From positions 1 to 62,516 of IMG/VR virus record IMGVR_UViG_3300019889_000015: a DNA stretch of 62,516 bases; one strand, 5' to 3'. This document shows positions 8,876 to 17,947 of the stretch, one piece after another. The notes beneath the pieces are model-generated. The model had not been told where the DNA came from. It did not search any database and saw only the letters and a list, made by a program, of their open reading frames with translations. The position numbers and the translations under genes are program-made. Numbering within the stretch: the first letter of the stretch is position 1; every line of letters begins with the position of its first letter. The DNA is from a virus.

Positions 8876-9529
8876 ATGCCTCTGTTCGACGACATCAACG
8901 TTCGCAACAACGACCTCGTGCGCAAGGGCATGGCGGGTGCGGTTTTTGTCGCCGACCTTGCCACTCCTGCGCTCACCGCCATCACCGACACCACTGGCGC
9001 GCTCGTCGTCGTCCCGGCCGGGTGGTCGCCGTTCGGCTGGATCTCCGAAGATGGCGTGGCCTGGCCGCGCGAGACCGAGGTCTCCGAGATCTACGGCTGG
9101 GGCGGCGCCGAGCCGATCCGGTCCGACATTCGGCGAGCCACCAAGCGGATGACCGTCACCGCGTTGGAGACCAGCCGGACAGTGCTGGAGGAGTTCCTTG
9201 GCCAGGATCTTTCGGCCGTCATCACCGCCAGCGGCGGTGAGGGTAGCTTCGACGAGGCGCCCCTGCCGATCTTCCCGTACCGACGCGTGCTGGTCATCGC
9301 GCGAGACACGGCGGCTGGCGGCGAATACTACCGAGGCCAGATGTTCCTCCGGGCCAAGGTGACGGAAACCGCCGAGCAGACCTGGCAGGACTCCGACACG
9401 CCGGTCACCTACCAGATCACGTACACCGCTTTCCAGGATGCCGACGAGGGCACCGCCGTCAGGCACTTCTTCGGTGGCCCCGGCCGCGTGCCCGAGGACG
9501 AGGGCTTCCCGGCCGACCCCGGCTCCTGA
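8876..9529 (+). CDS. Major tail protein
   Basis: 217 aa, ATG with AGAAGGGAAG upstream. Forms the stacked rings of the tail tube. Supported by position after the terminator protein and before the chaperones, length, and the pattern GWISEDGVAWPRETEVSEI with KRMTVTALETSRTVLEEF seen in actinophage tube proteins. Flanked on both sides by hairpins, which may allow separate high expression. Confidence 0.85.
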   Translation: MPLFDDINVRNNDLVRKGMAGAVFVADLATPALTAITDTTGALVVVPAGWSPFGWISEDGVAWPRETEVSEIYGWGGAEPIRSDIRRATKRMTVTALETSRTVLEEFLGQDLSAVITASGGEGSFDEAPLPIFPYRRVLVIARDTAAGGEYYRGQMFLRAKVTETAEQTWQDSDTPVTYQITYTAFQDADEGTAVRHFFGGPGRVPEDEGFPADPGS

Positions 9530-9535
9530 CAGACG

Positions 9536-9580
9536 GCGCGGAGCGAGGCGCCGCTGGGGGGTGGTCGCCTCGCTCCGTGC
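9536..9580 (+). terminator. Strong hairpin after major tail protein
   Basis: 15-bp stem with one G-U pair; the perfect core is CGGAGCGAGGCG at 9539-9550 with CGCCTCGCTCCG at 9566-9577, loop 15 nt. No U-tract follows. It probably terminates part of the transcripts or protects the 3' end of the abundant tail mRNA. Confidence 0.65.
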
Positions 9581-9660
9581 TCCAGCCGAAGAATCTCCCG
9601 TCCGATGGAGATTTTGCCGTCAAGGCACCCCCCAAAACTCCCAGAACATAGGAGATTCTC

Positions 9661-9915
9661 ATGCGCGAGCGCACGTTCATGCGGGGCGACAAGACCGTCT
9701 CGACCCGAGTCCCCGCTGCGGCCACGGATCTGATCGCGCGGGGATACCGCGAGATCGAAGTGCCGACACGGCGACCCCGGCCGCTACTCAGCGAGCCCAT
9801 CGAGCCGCCCGTTGAGGCATCCGCAGAGCCCACCCGAACACGTCGGCCACGGCCGAGTAGGACCGCCGACGTGGCCAGTGCGCCCGTCGTGGAGAACGCA
9901 CCCCCCTCTGAGTAG
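9661..9915 (+). CDS. Small basic Pro/Arg-rich protein, unknown
   Basis: 84 aa, ATG with AGGAGA upstream. The N-terminal half (TRVPAAATDLIARGYREIEV) looks folded. The C-terminal half is a disordered Pro/Arg/Ala tail. Lies between tube protein and tail chaperone, a slot often used by structural accessory genes. Confidence 0.55.
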   Translation: MRERTFMRGDKTVSTRVPAAATDLIARGYREIEVPTRRPRPLLSEPIEPPVEASAEPTRTRRPRPSRTADVASAPVVENAPPSE

Positions 9916-9927
9916 GAAGGCACCCCC

Positions 9928-10284
9928 ATGCCAGCACCACGTCAGCCCCAGGATCGCCGCACGAAGCGGCCCGTCAAGAACCGTTCGGTCGCCATCGATC
10001 TGGACGCCCTGGAGCGCGACGGCGAAATCAAGCCGCCGTTCGAGTTCAGCCACGGCGGCGAGACTTTCATCCTCGCCGACCCCGCCGACCTCGACCTGAA
10101 GGACATCATCGAGATCGGCGACAACCCGTTCGGCAACCCGGCATTGCTCAGCCGACTGATGGCTGACCAGTACGAGGACGTCATCAAGGCCGGGCGGATG
10201 CCGCAGTGGAAGATCGTTCCGCTGATCGACGCCTGGATGAAGCACTACAACATGGAGACGGTTGCAAAACCCGACGCCTCGTAG
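9928..10284 (+). CDS. Tail assembly chaperone, short form
   Basis: 118 aa. Equivalent of lambda gpG: coats the tape measure during tail assembly. The place before the tape measure gene and the overlapping downstream reading frame are diagnostic. Contains the family-like ILADPADLDLKDIIEIGD segment. It ends at TAG, 10 nt after the predicted slip site. Confidence 0.82.
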   Translation: MPAPRQPQDRRTKRPVKNRSVAIDLDALERDGEIKPPFEFSHGGETFILADPADLDLKDIIEIGDNPFGNPALLSRLMADQYEDVIKAGRMPQWKIVPLIDAWMKHYNMETVAKPDAS

Positions 10285-10778
10285 CGCTCCTGGAACGGTA
10301 CTGGGACGCGATCGAGGCTGACCTTGCGCTCGGGCCTGGGGGTCACGGAGGCGGTCGCTGGGACCTCGCCGAGCTGGTACGCACACGACGGTTCCGGTTC
10401 CTGCTCAACCTGATCGAGCACCTGCCACGCACGTCGTTCTTCGTCGATGCGATGGCCCAGGACGACGATCTGGTCGAGGAGACGCGGACCGTACCGGTGG
10501 GCGCCTACCGCCCTCGGGTGACCGAGTTCGGCACCACCGAGGAACTGCTGGCCGGTATCCACGACCTCATCGGCCACCTGAACACGAACTTCATCGTCGC
10601 CAACGGGGCGAAATCCCGGCCGCACCCGCCGAAGCCGTTTCCGCGCCCGGAGACGGCCCGTGACCGCGCCCGTAAGCGGTGGGCGGCGACAGATGTCCTC
10701 GACATCGTGTCCGCCGTCACTCCGCATGCCGCTGAGCGAGTCCGAAGATCACTGGGCATTGCGCCCGACGACGAGTAA
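9928..10778 (+). CDS. Tail assembly chaperone, -1 frameshift product
   Basis: Long form (gpGT equivalent), about 283 aa, made by moving from the frame of the short chaperone to the frame that stays open to 10778. The downstream part has no convincing start of its own and contains ALLERYWDAIEADLAL and RRFRFLLNLIEHLPRTS, typical of the second half of actinophage chaperones. The junction would read VAK then TRRLV. Confidence 0.75.
10266..10272 (+). promoter_or_regulatory. Predicted -1 frameshift site AAAACCC
   Basis: The zero-frame codons here are GCA AAA CCC. The Lys tRNA on AAA can re-pair one base back on AAA, giving AAA ACC in the new frame. It is not the canonical X XXY YYZ heptamer, because the A-site tRNA re-pairs poorly, so efficiency may be low or A-site-empty slippage may be used. 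Confidence 0.6.
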
Positions 10779-10792
10779 CTGGGGGTGACGCC

Positions 10793-13700
10793 GTGGCCTA
10801 CCGCATCGGCCAGGCGTTCATCGACGTCACCCCCAGCCTCCGAGACTTCAACAACACCGTCCGCAAGGAGCTGGCCAAGGAGCTGCGGCAGGTCGACGTG
10901 CCGCTCACCCCTCGCCTGGACGGCTCGCAGGTCGAGAAGGACTCGGCCAAGATCGGCGACCGTGCCGCCGGACAGTTCGCCAACAGCTTCAAGCGTCGCC
11001 TCGATCGCGCCATCGCCGCGCTGCCCGAGATCGACGTCAACGTCACCCCGACCGTCAACGAGACCCAGATCAACGCGCTGCGTCAGCGGCTGCTTGCCCT
11101 GCGCGATGTGGAGATCGGCGTCGACATCGACGCCGGGGCAGCCCTCATCGAGATCGAGGCAATCCGGCGTGAGCTGGACCGGATCTCCAGCAGCAAGTCC
11201 GCCACGGTGGATGTGCGTGCCAATACCGCCGCCGCCAGGGCGCAGCTCCAGCTCATCGAGGAGCAGGTCAACAGCCTCGACGGGCGACAGGCCAACGTCA
11301 CCGTCGACGTCAACGACCGGGGTGCGGTCAGTTCGGCCCGGTTCCTGTCCACGCAGTTCAACGGGCTGATTCTGCTCGGTGGCCTGATCGGACCCGCTCT
11401 CGTGCCTGGCCTCGGTGCTGCTGCCGTCGCCGCAGGTGGGTTGGCCTCCGCTCTGGCGGGCGCATCGGTCGGAATAGGCGGGCTCATCGCCGCCGTGGTG
11501 CCCTCCATCAGCGCCGTCACCGAGGCTGTGAAGGCCCAGGAGGCTGCCGACAAGTCCGCCGCCACCACGGCCACCCAGAGCGGCATCCAGCGCGTCACAG
11601 CGGCGTACGCCGCCCAGCAAGCCGCCGAGCGGGTCGCCGACGCGCAGCGCAACGTCGGCCGGGTCGCCGAGGAGAACGCTCGCCGGATCGAGCAGGCCGA
11701 GCGCCGCGTTGCCGACGCCGGGCAGGCTGTTGCCCGCGCCCAGGCCGACCAGATCCGTGCTCAAGTTGATCTTGACCGAGCCCGCCAAGATGCCCTCCGG
11801 ACGTTGGAGGACATGCGCGAGCGGCTGTCCGACATCCGCCGAGACGAGCAGAGCGCCGAGATCTCGCTGATCGAGGCCCAGCAGCGCCTCGCCGACGCCA
11901 ATGGCGAGGATGGCAGCAACGCCATCGAAGCGGCCCAGATCAGCCTGGCCGACGCTCGCGCCGCCCTGTCTGCGGTCAACGCCGATGGCACCGCCAGCGA
12001 GCTGGACCGGCGCCGCGCCCTGCTGGCCGTCGCCGAGGCAGAGCAGCGGCTGGAGCAGGCTCAGCGCCGCGCCACCGAGCTGGCCCTGGAGCGGCGCAAG
12101 GCTGCCCTCCAGGTCGAGCAGGCCGAGGACCGGCTGTCCGACACCAAGCGGGACCAGCAGCGCGCCACCGAAGACCTGAACGAGGCCGAGCGCGCCGGTA
12201 TCGACGGCATGGACGCCGTTGTCAGCGCCCAGCAGGCGCTGGAGTCGTCCACCCTCGCCGTCACCCGCGCCGTACAGTCGAGCCAGGACGCCGAAGCCGA
12301 ACTGGCTCAGACCCGCCAGGACGCCGCTATCGCGAGCGCGGACGCCGCCAGGGCCGTCACCGACGCCATGCGGGCACAAGCTCAGCAGGCCCAGGTCGCG
12401 GCCATGCAAACCGCTGCCGGGACGGCGGCGATGCAGAACCTCGCCTACGCCATGGACCAGCTCACCCCGATGCAGCGCGAGCTGATGGAGGGCTGGTATG
12501 ACCTCCGGGACGCCTTCATCGCCTGGTCGCGCGCGCTGGAGCCCGTCACCATCCCCGTACTGCTCGCCGGGATGCAGCTCCTGAAGCAGTTGCTGCCCGC
12601 GCTGACCCCCATCGTCGAGGCCGTCGCAGGTGCCTTCTCCGGCCTGCTCGATTCGGCCGGGGCGGCGCTGGAAAGCCCCTTCTGGCAGGAGTTCTTCGAC
12701 TTCCTGGCGTCGTCGGCTGGACCGAATGCCACCGCGTTCGGCCAGGCACTGGGCAACATCGCCACCGGCTTCGCCGGTCTCCTGATGGCTTTCGGCCCGG
12801 TGTCCGGCGACATCATGAACGGCCTGGTCGACCTCACCGAAGCTTTCGCGAACTGGGGCAAGTCGCTCGACACGAACCAGGGCTTCCAGAATTTCCTCGA
12901 CTACGTGCAGGAGAACTGGCCCAAGGTCCGCGCCATGCTCGGCGCGTTCGTCGGCGCCATCGAGAACATCATCCGTGCCATGGCCCCGCTCGGTGGCCCC
13001 GTCCTCACCGTGCTGACGGCGATCTTCGACGTCATCGGCAACATGGACCCCAGCCTGCTCGCGGCGATCACCGCTGGCATCCTCGGCATCGCCGCCGCCA
13101 CCAAGATCTGGTCCATCGCTCAGGCCGCGATCAACATCGGCCTGAAGGGCAACGTCCTCGTCATCGTCATCACCTTGCTCGCAGGGCTGATCACGTGGCT
13201 GGTGCGGACCTGGCAGACCTCGGAGCGATTCCGCAACGTCGTGTTCGGCGTCCTCGACGCGGTGAAGAACGCTTTCTGGACCTCCCTCAACTTCATCAAG
13301 GACATCGGATCTTCGGTGTTCAACTGGTTCAAGAACAACTGGCCGCTCCTGCTCGCGATCCTGACCGGCCCGATCGGTCTCGCCGTCCTGGCCATCGTCA
13401 AGAACTGGGACACGATCAGGCAGAAGGCCAGCGATGTGAAGGACGCCATCGCCGGATTCTTCTCGAACCTCGGTGAAGTCATCGCCAGCGCCTTCGATGC
13501 TGGGCTGGATGCGCTGAAGACGGGCATCAACTGGCTGATCGGCCTGGTCAACAAGTGGCTGATCGGCGGGCTCAACGTCATCGTCGACGTGATCCCCGGC
13601 ATCCCGAACATCGAAGACATCCCGCTGATCCCGATGCACTCCGGCGGCATCGTCCCCGGCACCGGAGAGACGCCCCGGATGCTGCTCGGTGGCGAGGCCG

Positions 13701-14692
13701 TCCTGAACCCCGACGCCACCCAGCGACTCGGTGAGGACACGATCAACCGGCTCAACTCTGGCGAAGGCATCGGCGGACCGTTCGACGGCTGGAGCTGGGA
13801 CACGATCAAGACCGGTCTCGGCCTCGGCCTCAGCCATGGCCAGAACGCGGACCTGATCAACGACGCGAGCGAACTCCTCCAGAAGGGCGCGAGCTGGCTC
13901 GTCAGCAAGACCCTCGACCCGGCGCTGGAGAAGCTTCTCAATGTCATCCCAGAGAAGCCGTTCTTGCCCAATGGGATGGGTCGAGAGACCGTCCAGTGGG
14001 TCTACGACTCGCTGCTCGGCTGGGCCAAGGACAAGGACGAGACCCGGCCGACGATCGTCGATCTCGGCCTCAGTGGTGTCGGCAAGGAAGGCTTCGTCTT
14101 CCCACTGCTGCCGCTCACCTACCGAGTGGGCGAACCGCCGGGACCGCCGTGGGGCAGCGGCTACACCGGACACACCGGCCAGGACTTTCCGACCGGTGTC
14201 GGCTCGCCCGTCCTTTCATCCATGGCCGGAGTCGTCAACTTCACGAACCTCGGCAACCGCAGCTACGGCAAGTACGCCAGCGTGCAGGGCGCTAACGGCG
14301 TTCGGTCGATCTCGGCCCACCTGTCGGCCTTCGCTGGCAAGACGGGTCGCGTTGTGCTGCCGGGTGAGCTGATCGGCCTGTCCGGCTCGACCGGCAACTC
14401 CAGCGGTCCGCACCTTCACCAGGAGTACCGGGTCAACGGCTCGGTCGTCGACCCGCGTCGGTTCCTGACATACGACTCCGGCGGCTACCTGATGCCCGGC
14501 CTGACGCTGGCCTACAACGGCGGCGTCCGTCCGGAGCGGGTCTTGGACCCGGCCGAGACGCGGGCCTGGGAGTCCGGCGTCGCCGGAGGGACGGTCATCA
14601 ACACGTACGGCTCCCCACGGTCGCTCGTCAGCGAGATGGCCTTCATGTACGAGACCAGGCGGCAGGCCCGGCGGCCAGTAATGAGGGGGTAG
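10793..14692 (+). CDS. Tape measure protein with C-terminal M23 peptidase domain
   Basis: 1299 aa, GTG start after GGGGGTGA. Sets tail length (about 195 nm at 1.5 A per residue) and is ejected with the DNA. Hydrophobic segments lie near 193-245 and about 780-800, with a long Ala/Gln/Arg coiled coil between about 250 and 540. Residues about 1105-1225 form an M23-type endopeptidase: HTGQD near 1125, then HLS, then GPHLHQEY near 1205 (the H-x-H metal motif). The domain probably opens peptidoglycan during DNA entry. Confidence 0.9.
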   Translation: MAYRIGQAFIDVTPSLRDFNNTVRKELAKELRQVDVPLTPRLDGSQVEKDSAKIGDRAAGQFANSFKRRLDRAIAALPEIDVNVTPTVNETQINALRQRLLALRDVEIGVDIDAGAALIEIEAIRRELDRISSSKSATVDVRANTAAARAQLQLIEEQVNSLDGRQANVTVDVNDRGAVSSARFLSTQFNGLILLGGLIGPALVPGLGAAAVAAGGLASALAGASVGIGGLIAAVVPSISAVTEAVKAQEAADKSAATTATQSGIQRVTAAYAAQQAAERVADAQRNVGRVAEENARRIEQAERRVADAGQAVARAQADQIRAQVDLDRARQDALRTLEDMRERLSDIRRDEQSAEISLIEAQQRLADANGEDGSNAIEAAQISLADARAALSAVNADGTASELDRRRALLAVAEAEQRLEQAQRRATELALERRKAALQVEQAEDRLSDTKRDQQRATEDLNEAERAGIDGMDAVVSAQQALESSTLAVTRAVQSSQDAEAELAQTRQDAAIASADAARAVTDAMRAQAQQAQVAAMQTAAGTAAMQNLAYAMDQLTPMQRELMEGWYDLRDAFIAWSRALEPVTIPVLLAGMQLLKQLLPALTPIVEAVAGAFSGLLDSAGAALESPFWQEFFDFLASSAGPNATAFGQALGNIATGFAGLLMAFGPVSGDIMNGLVDLTEAFANWGKSLDTNQGFQNFLDYVQENWPKVRAMLGAFVGAIENIIRAMAPLGGPVLTVLTAIFDVIGNMDPSLLAAITAGILGIAAATKIWSIAQAAINIGLKGNVLVIVITLLAGLITWLVRTWQTSERFRNVVFGVLDAVKNAFWTSLNFIKDIGSSVFNWFKNNWPLLLAILTGPIGLAVLAIVKNWDTIRQKASDVKDAIAGFFSNLGEVIASAFDAGLDALKTGINWLIGLVNKWLIGGLNVIVDVIPGIPNIEDIPLIPMHSGGIVPGTGETPRMLLGGEAVLNPDATQRLGEDTINRLNSGEGIGGPFDGWSWDTIKTGLGLGLSHGQNADLINDASELLQKGASWLVSKTLDPALEKLLNVIPEKPFLPNGMGRETVQWVYDSLLGWAKDKDETRPTIVDLGLSGVGKEGFVFPLLPLTYRVGEPPGPPWGSGYTGHTGQDFPTGVGSPVLSSMAGVVNFTNLGNRSYGKYASVQGANGVRSISAHLSAFAGKTGRVVLPGELIGLSGSTGNSSGPHLHQEYRVNGSVVDPRRFLTYDSGGYLMPGLTLAYNGGVRPERVLDPAETRAWESGVAGGTVINTYGSPRSLVSEMAFMYETRRQARRPVMRG

Positions 14693-14695
14693 CTC

Positions 14696-15697
14696 GTGGC
14701 GATTCGCTCACTCCTCAATGGCGTCGTTCTCCAGCCGCCGCCGGTCATCGTCGAGCCCAGCCCGCTACCGGCGCCGCCGATGCCGGATTGGCCCTTCGTC
14801 CAGTGGACGCCTGCTGGTGGGTCGACGATCACCCTGTCGCGTCACATCGCCTCGGGCATCATGCTCGGCGGTGTCGACGACGACGCCCGGACCGTCATCG
14901 GGCTCGACATGCCTCCGCAGGAGGAGTTTGACACTCAGCTCCCGGCCGGGGGCGAGTTGCTCAACGGTCGACGGTGGGCAGCCAGACAGATCGGGCTGCC
15001 CGTCGTCATCCATGCCGACACCCTCGACGAGCTGGAGGAGCATCGGCGTGAGCTGATGGGTAGCTTCAACCCGGTCAGGGGCGAAGGCGTGCTCACCGTG
15101 GCCTACCCCAATGGGCGGCGCCGCAGCCTCGACGCGGCCTACTCGTCCGGGCTCGACGTCGCCGAGGTCGGTCGGGCCGGATACCCGTATCGGGACTCCT
15201 TCACGATCATCTTGAAGGCGCGGAATCCGTTTCCGTACGGCCCCGAGCTGTCGGTGCCGTTCGAGCCCCAGCAGAGCTACAGCTTCTACGCACCGCCCGG
15301 CGACCCGGTGGCCGTGTTCTACATCTCCTCGTCGACGACGACCGGCGACAGCACGGTCGAGATCGACGGCGAGGTCGAGGTCTACCCGGTCTGGACGATC
15401 ACCGGACCGGTGGCCACGGCCACGCTGCGCAACCGGGACACCGGCCGGACGCTTCAGCTCACCCCCAACCTGGTCGCTGGGCAGACGCTGACCGTCCGCA
15501 CCGATCCGGCCACGGTGGCGAGCCAGAAGTTCACTCGCGAGACCGGCGCCAACGTCTGGTCGACTGCGGCGGGCGACTGGCCCGTCATGTGGTCCCTGGT
15601 TCCCGGCTCGAACCGGGTCTCCGTGCTGTTCACCGGCACCGTGCCGATGCAGTCGTCCATCGTCATGACCTACCGGCCGAGCTACCTCAGCGCATGA
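14696..15697 (+). CDS. Distal tail protein (Dit-like)
   Basis: 333 aa, GTG start with GAGGGGG upstream, directly after the tape measure. The N-terminal part includes GRRWAARQIGLPVVI and LMGSFNPVRGEGVL, a pattern of Dit hub proteins that attach the baseplate to the tube. The C-terminal half is a beta-rich galectin-like region by inference. The stop overlaps the next ATG. Confidence 0.72.
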   Translation: MAIRSLLNGVVLQPPPVIVEPSPLPAPPMPDWPFVQWTPAGGSTITLSRHIASGIMLGGVDDDARTVIGLDMPPQEEFDTQLPAGGELLNGRRWAARQIGLPVVIHADTLDELEEHRRELMGSFNPVRGEGVLTVAYPNGRRRSLDAAYSSGLDVAEVGRAGYPYRDSFTIILKARNPFPYGPELSVPFEPQQSYSFYAPPGDPVAVFYISSSTTTGDSTVEIDGEVEVYPVWTITGPVATATLRNRDTGRTLQLTPNLVAGQTLTVRTDPATVASQKFTRETGANVWSTAAGDWPVMWSLVPGSNRVSVLFTGTVPMQSSIVMTYRPSYLSA

Positions 15698-16890
15698 TCG
15701 ACCACGGCATCCAGGTCTACATCCGGGACATCGACCGCAGCATCATCGGCTCGACTTCCACCTGGGCGTCCCTATCCGTGGTGGCGCGACGCAACGACGT
15801 CGGCCAATGGACCCTGGTCATCGCCAGCCCCGAAGACGCCGCACTGCTCACGCCGGTCATCAACTCCCAGGGGAAGATCACCCGCAACCGTGGAATCGTC
15901 CTGCGGCGCGAGAACGTCAACGGCATCCCGGCCACGTTCATGTCCGGCTGGCTGGCCCAGGAGCCGGAGATCGAGCACTCCGGCGGCGAGACCGTCTGGA
16001 CGTTCACCGGATTCGACGACACCCACCTGATGCGGCGCACGTTGTGCTGGCCGAAGCCGAGCGCGGCAGTGACTGCACAGACGGACACACACGACATCCG
16101 GTCCGGCCCGGCCAGCGACCGCATCCGGGGCTACTTCAACGCCAACACCGTCGTTCGTGTCGACTCCGCAGGCAACGGTGGCGCGGTGCTCGGCCTTGGC
16201 CCCAGTGCGATCACCCAGGCCCGCTTCAAGGGCCTGCTGGAGCTGTCCCAGGAGATCGCCGGTCGCGCCGTCAACTTCAAGGTTATGCAGCGCGACTCCG
16301 ACCGGGCGCTCTACCTCTACCAGTGGGCACCGGCCGACAAGCGGCTTGACGTCCAGTTCTCCCCGGCGCTCGGCACCGTGCAGTCCTGGAGCGCGACGTC
16401 GAAGGACTCGACCGGCAACACCGTCATCACCGGGGCCGGTGGGGAGATGGAGCTGCGGGTTTTCCGCCGCTACGCCGACGCCAACGACATCACCGCCTGG
16501 GGTGTCTACGAGGTCTTCAAGGATCGCCGCGATATCTCGCCGACCGACCCCAACCTCGAAGACGTCCTCGCCGTGGACGGCCTGGAGTTCCTCGAAGAGA
16601 ACGTCGCCCGATCCAGCTTCACCGCGAACATCAGCTCCGCACCCGATGCTCGGCCGTTCGTCCACTACGCGCCGGGCGACCTCGTGCGTCGCTACATCGA
16701 CCAGGACGCGAACGGCCAGCCAATCGGCCTGGTCGACGACCTGATCGAAACCGTCGAAGCGAGCTGGTCGGCCGAGGGCGAGACCGGCTCAATCCAGATC
16801 GGCGCCCCGATGGAAAACCTCGACGAACTGATGGCCCGTCAGCTTCGGCTGGCCATGCGACGAATCACAGACCTGGAGACGCGCCGATGA
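15694..16890 (+). CDS. Gp37-like minor tail/hub protein
   Basis: 398 aa from the ATG at 15694, which overlaps the Dit stop (ATGA). Resembles the siphovirus ReqiPepy6 Gp37-like family: DIDRSIIGSTSTWASLSVV near the start and WSAEGETGSIQIGAPMENL near the end. In this position it takes the place of the Tal/hub protein below the Dit ring. Confidence 0.7.
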   Translation: MIDHGIQVYIRDIDRSIIGSTSTWASLSVVARRNDVGQWTLVIASPEDAALLTPVINSQGKITRNRGIVLRRENVNGIPATFMSGWLAQEPEIEHSGGETVWTFTGFDDTHLMRRTLCWPKPSAAVTAQTDTHDIRSGPASDRIRGYFNANTVVRVDSAGNGGAVLGLGPSAITQARFKGLLELSQEIAGRAVNFKVMQRDSDRALYLYQWAPADKRLDVQFSPALGTVQSWSATSKDSTGNTVITGAGGEMELRVFRRYADANDITAWGVYEVFKDRRDISPTDPNLEDVLAVDGLEFLEENVARSSFTANISSAPDARPFVHYAPGDLVRRYIDQDANGQPIGLVDDLIETVEASWSAEGETGSIQIGAPMENLDELMARQLRLAMRRITDLETRR

Positions 16891-17936
16891 CCATCGTGAC
16901 CGCTGGCTTCCCCGGCTCCTACGACGACCTGAAGTGGTCCAAGTTCCAGGGCCTGATCGCCAACGACGCGGTAGACAGCATGGTAGTCAGCGCCACGACC
17001 GGCGACCGCAACGTCTCCATCGGCACCGGCACGGCCAACGTCGGCGGCATCTTCACCGAAGTCACCGTCGCCCAGACCTTCCAGTTCCCGTCCAACACGT
17101 CCGGCCTGTCCCGGATTGATCTGCTTGTGCTCGATGCGAACTGGACCACGAAGACCGTCGTTCCGGCGCGGGTGCCGGGCACCCCCAGCTCGAACCCGCA
17201 GGCGCCCTTCAGCGAGGTCATCAGGAATCACGGGACCCGATACCAGTTGCCGATCGCCCAGGTGATCATCGACCACAACCAGGGAGCCCTGGCCTCGGGC
17301 GACCTGACCCGCGTCGCCACGCCACCGCCGACCGACTTCTACTTCATCCCGTCACTCGCGACGGCACCGCATCCAGATCTCGACTCGCTGATGTGGTACT
17401 CGCCACTGCGGTCACTGCGCATCGGCATCAATGGCGCCTACCGGGAGATCGCCCACGCCAGGGGCAAGCACCTACTCCGCAAGAGCGTCACGGCGGGCGG
17501 CAGCGTGCCGAACGCAGTCATCGACTTCATGGGCACCATGGCGATCAACTTCTCCCGTGGCGACGGATGGGACGTCGGCTCGCAGCACTCGTCGCAGTTC
17601 CAGGTGCCGGAAACCGGCTACTACCGCGTCACTGCTCAGTACAACTGGAGCCGCGTCATCAGCGGCCAGCTCGGGTACGTCTACCTGCAACTTCGGGGGA
17701 ACACGACTGCGAACGTTCCCAATAGCGGGTCGCTGCTGCTGGAGTCGACGGAAGCTCTGGTCAACGGCTATCTGCACGGCTCCAACTTCCTCAACGACAT
17801 CCTCCAACTGAACAAGGGCACGCGGTATCACTTCGCGGTCTCGAACGGCACCACCGACACCATCAACGGCGCCGAGTCCTCGGGCCGGTCGTTCTTCTCG
17901 GTGGAGCAAGTCGACAGCATCCCGGCGGCACCCTGA
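16887..17936 (+). CDS. Minor tail protein with C1q/jelly-roll-like C-terminus
   Basis: 349 aa, ATG overlapping the previous stop. The N-terminal 190 residues are a tail-attachment region (FPGSYDDLKWSKFQGLIAND). The last 120 residues (FQVPETGYYRVTAQYNW, then FSVEQVD at the end) look like a C1q/TNF-type jelly roll, a common receptor-binding fold. Probably part of the adsorption apparatus. Confidence 0.68.
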   Translation: MTIVTAGFPGSYDDLKWSKFQGLIANDAVDSMVVSATTGDRNVSIGTGTANVGGIFTEVTVAQTFQFPSNTSGLSRIDLLVLDANWTTKTVVPARVPGTPSSNPQAPFSEVIRNHGTRYQLPIAQVIIDHNQGALASGDLTRVATPPPTDFYFIPSLATAPHPDLDSLMWYSPLRSLRIGINGAYREIAHARGKHLLRKSVTAGGSVPNAVIDFMGTMAINFSRGDGWDVGSQHSSQFQVPETGYYRVTAQYNWSRVISGQLGYVYLQLRGNTTANVPNSGSLLLESTEALVNGYLHGSNFLNDILQLNKGTRYHFAVSNGTTDTINGAESSGRSFFSVEQVDSIPAAP

Positions 17937-17947
17937 TGGCCCGGTAG
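17936..17947 (+). promoter_or_regulatory. Aborted duplicate of the endolysin start (ATG GCC CGG TAG)
   Basis: The 11 bases ATGGCCCGGTA occur twice in tandem. The first copy starts in the TGATG overlap of the tail gene but ends at once in TAG. The second, at 17948, is the endolysin start. Ribosomes arriving by coupling would make a 3-residue peptide and then reinitiate. Confidence 0.7.

Noticed and set aside
10505-14173. Very long leftward open reading (1222 codons) opposite the tape measure gene
   Set aside because: Antisense shadow of a GC-rich coding strand. The rightward tape measure has coiled coil, membrane and M23 domains; the antisense product is Asp/Glu/Gly/Arg-rich with no motifs or ribosome site.
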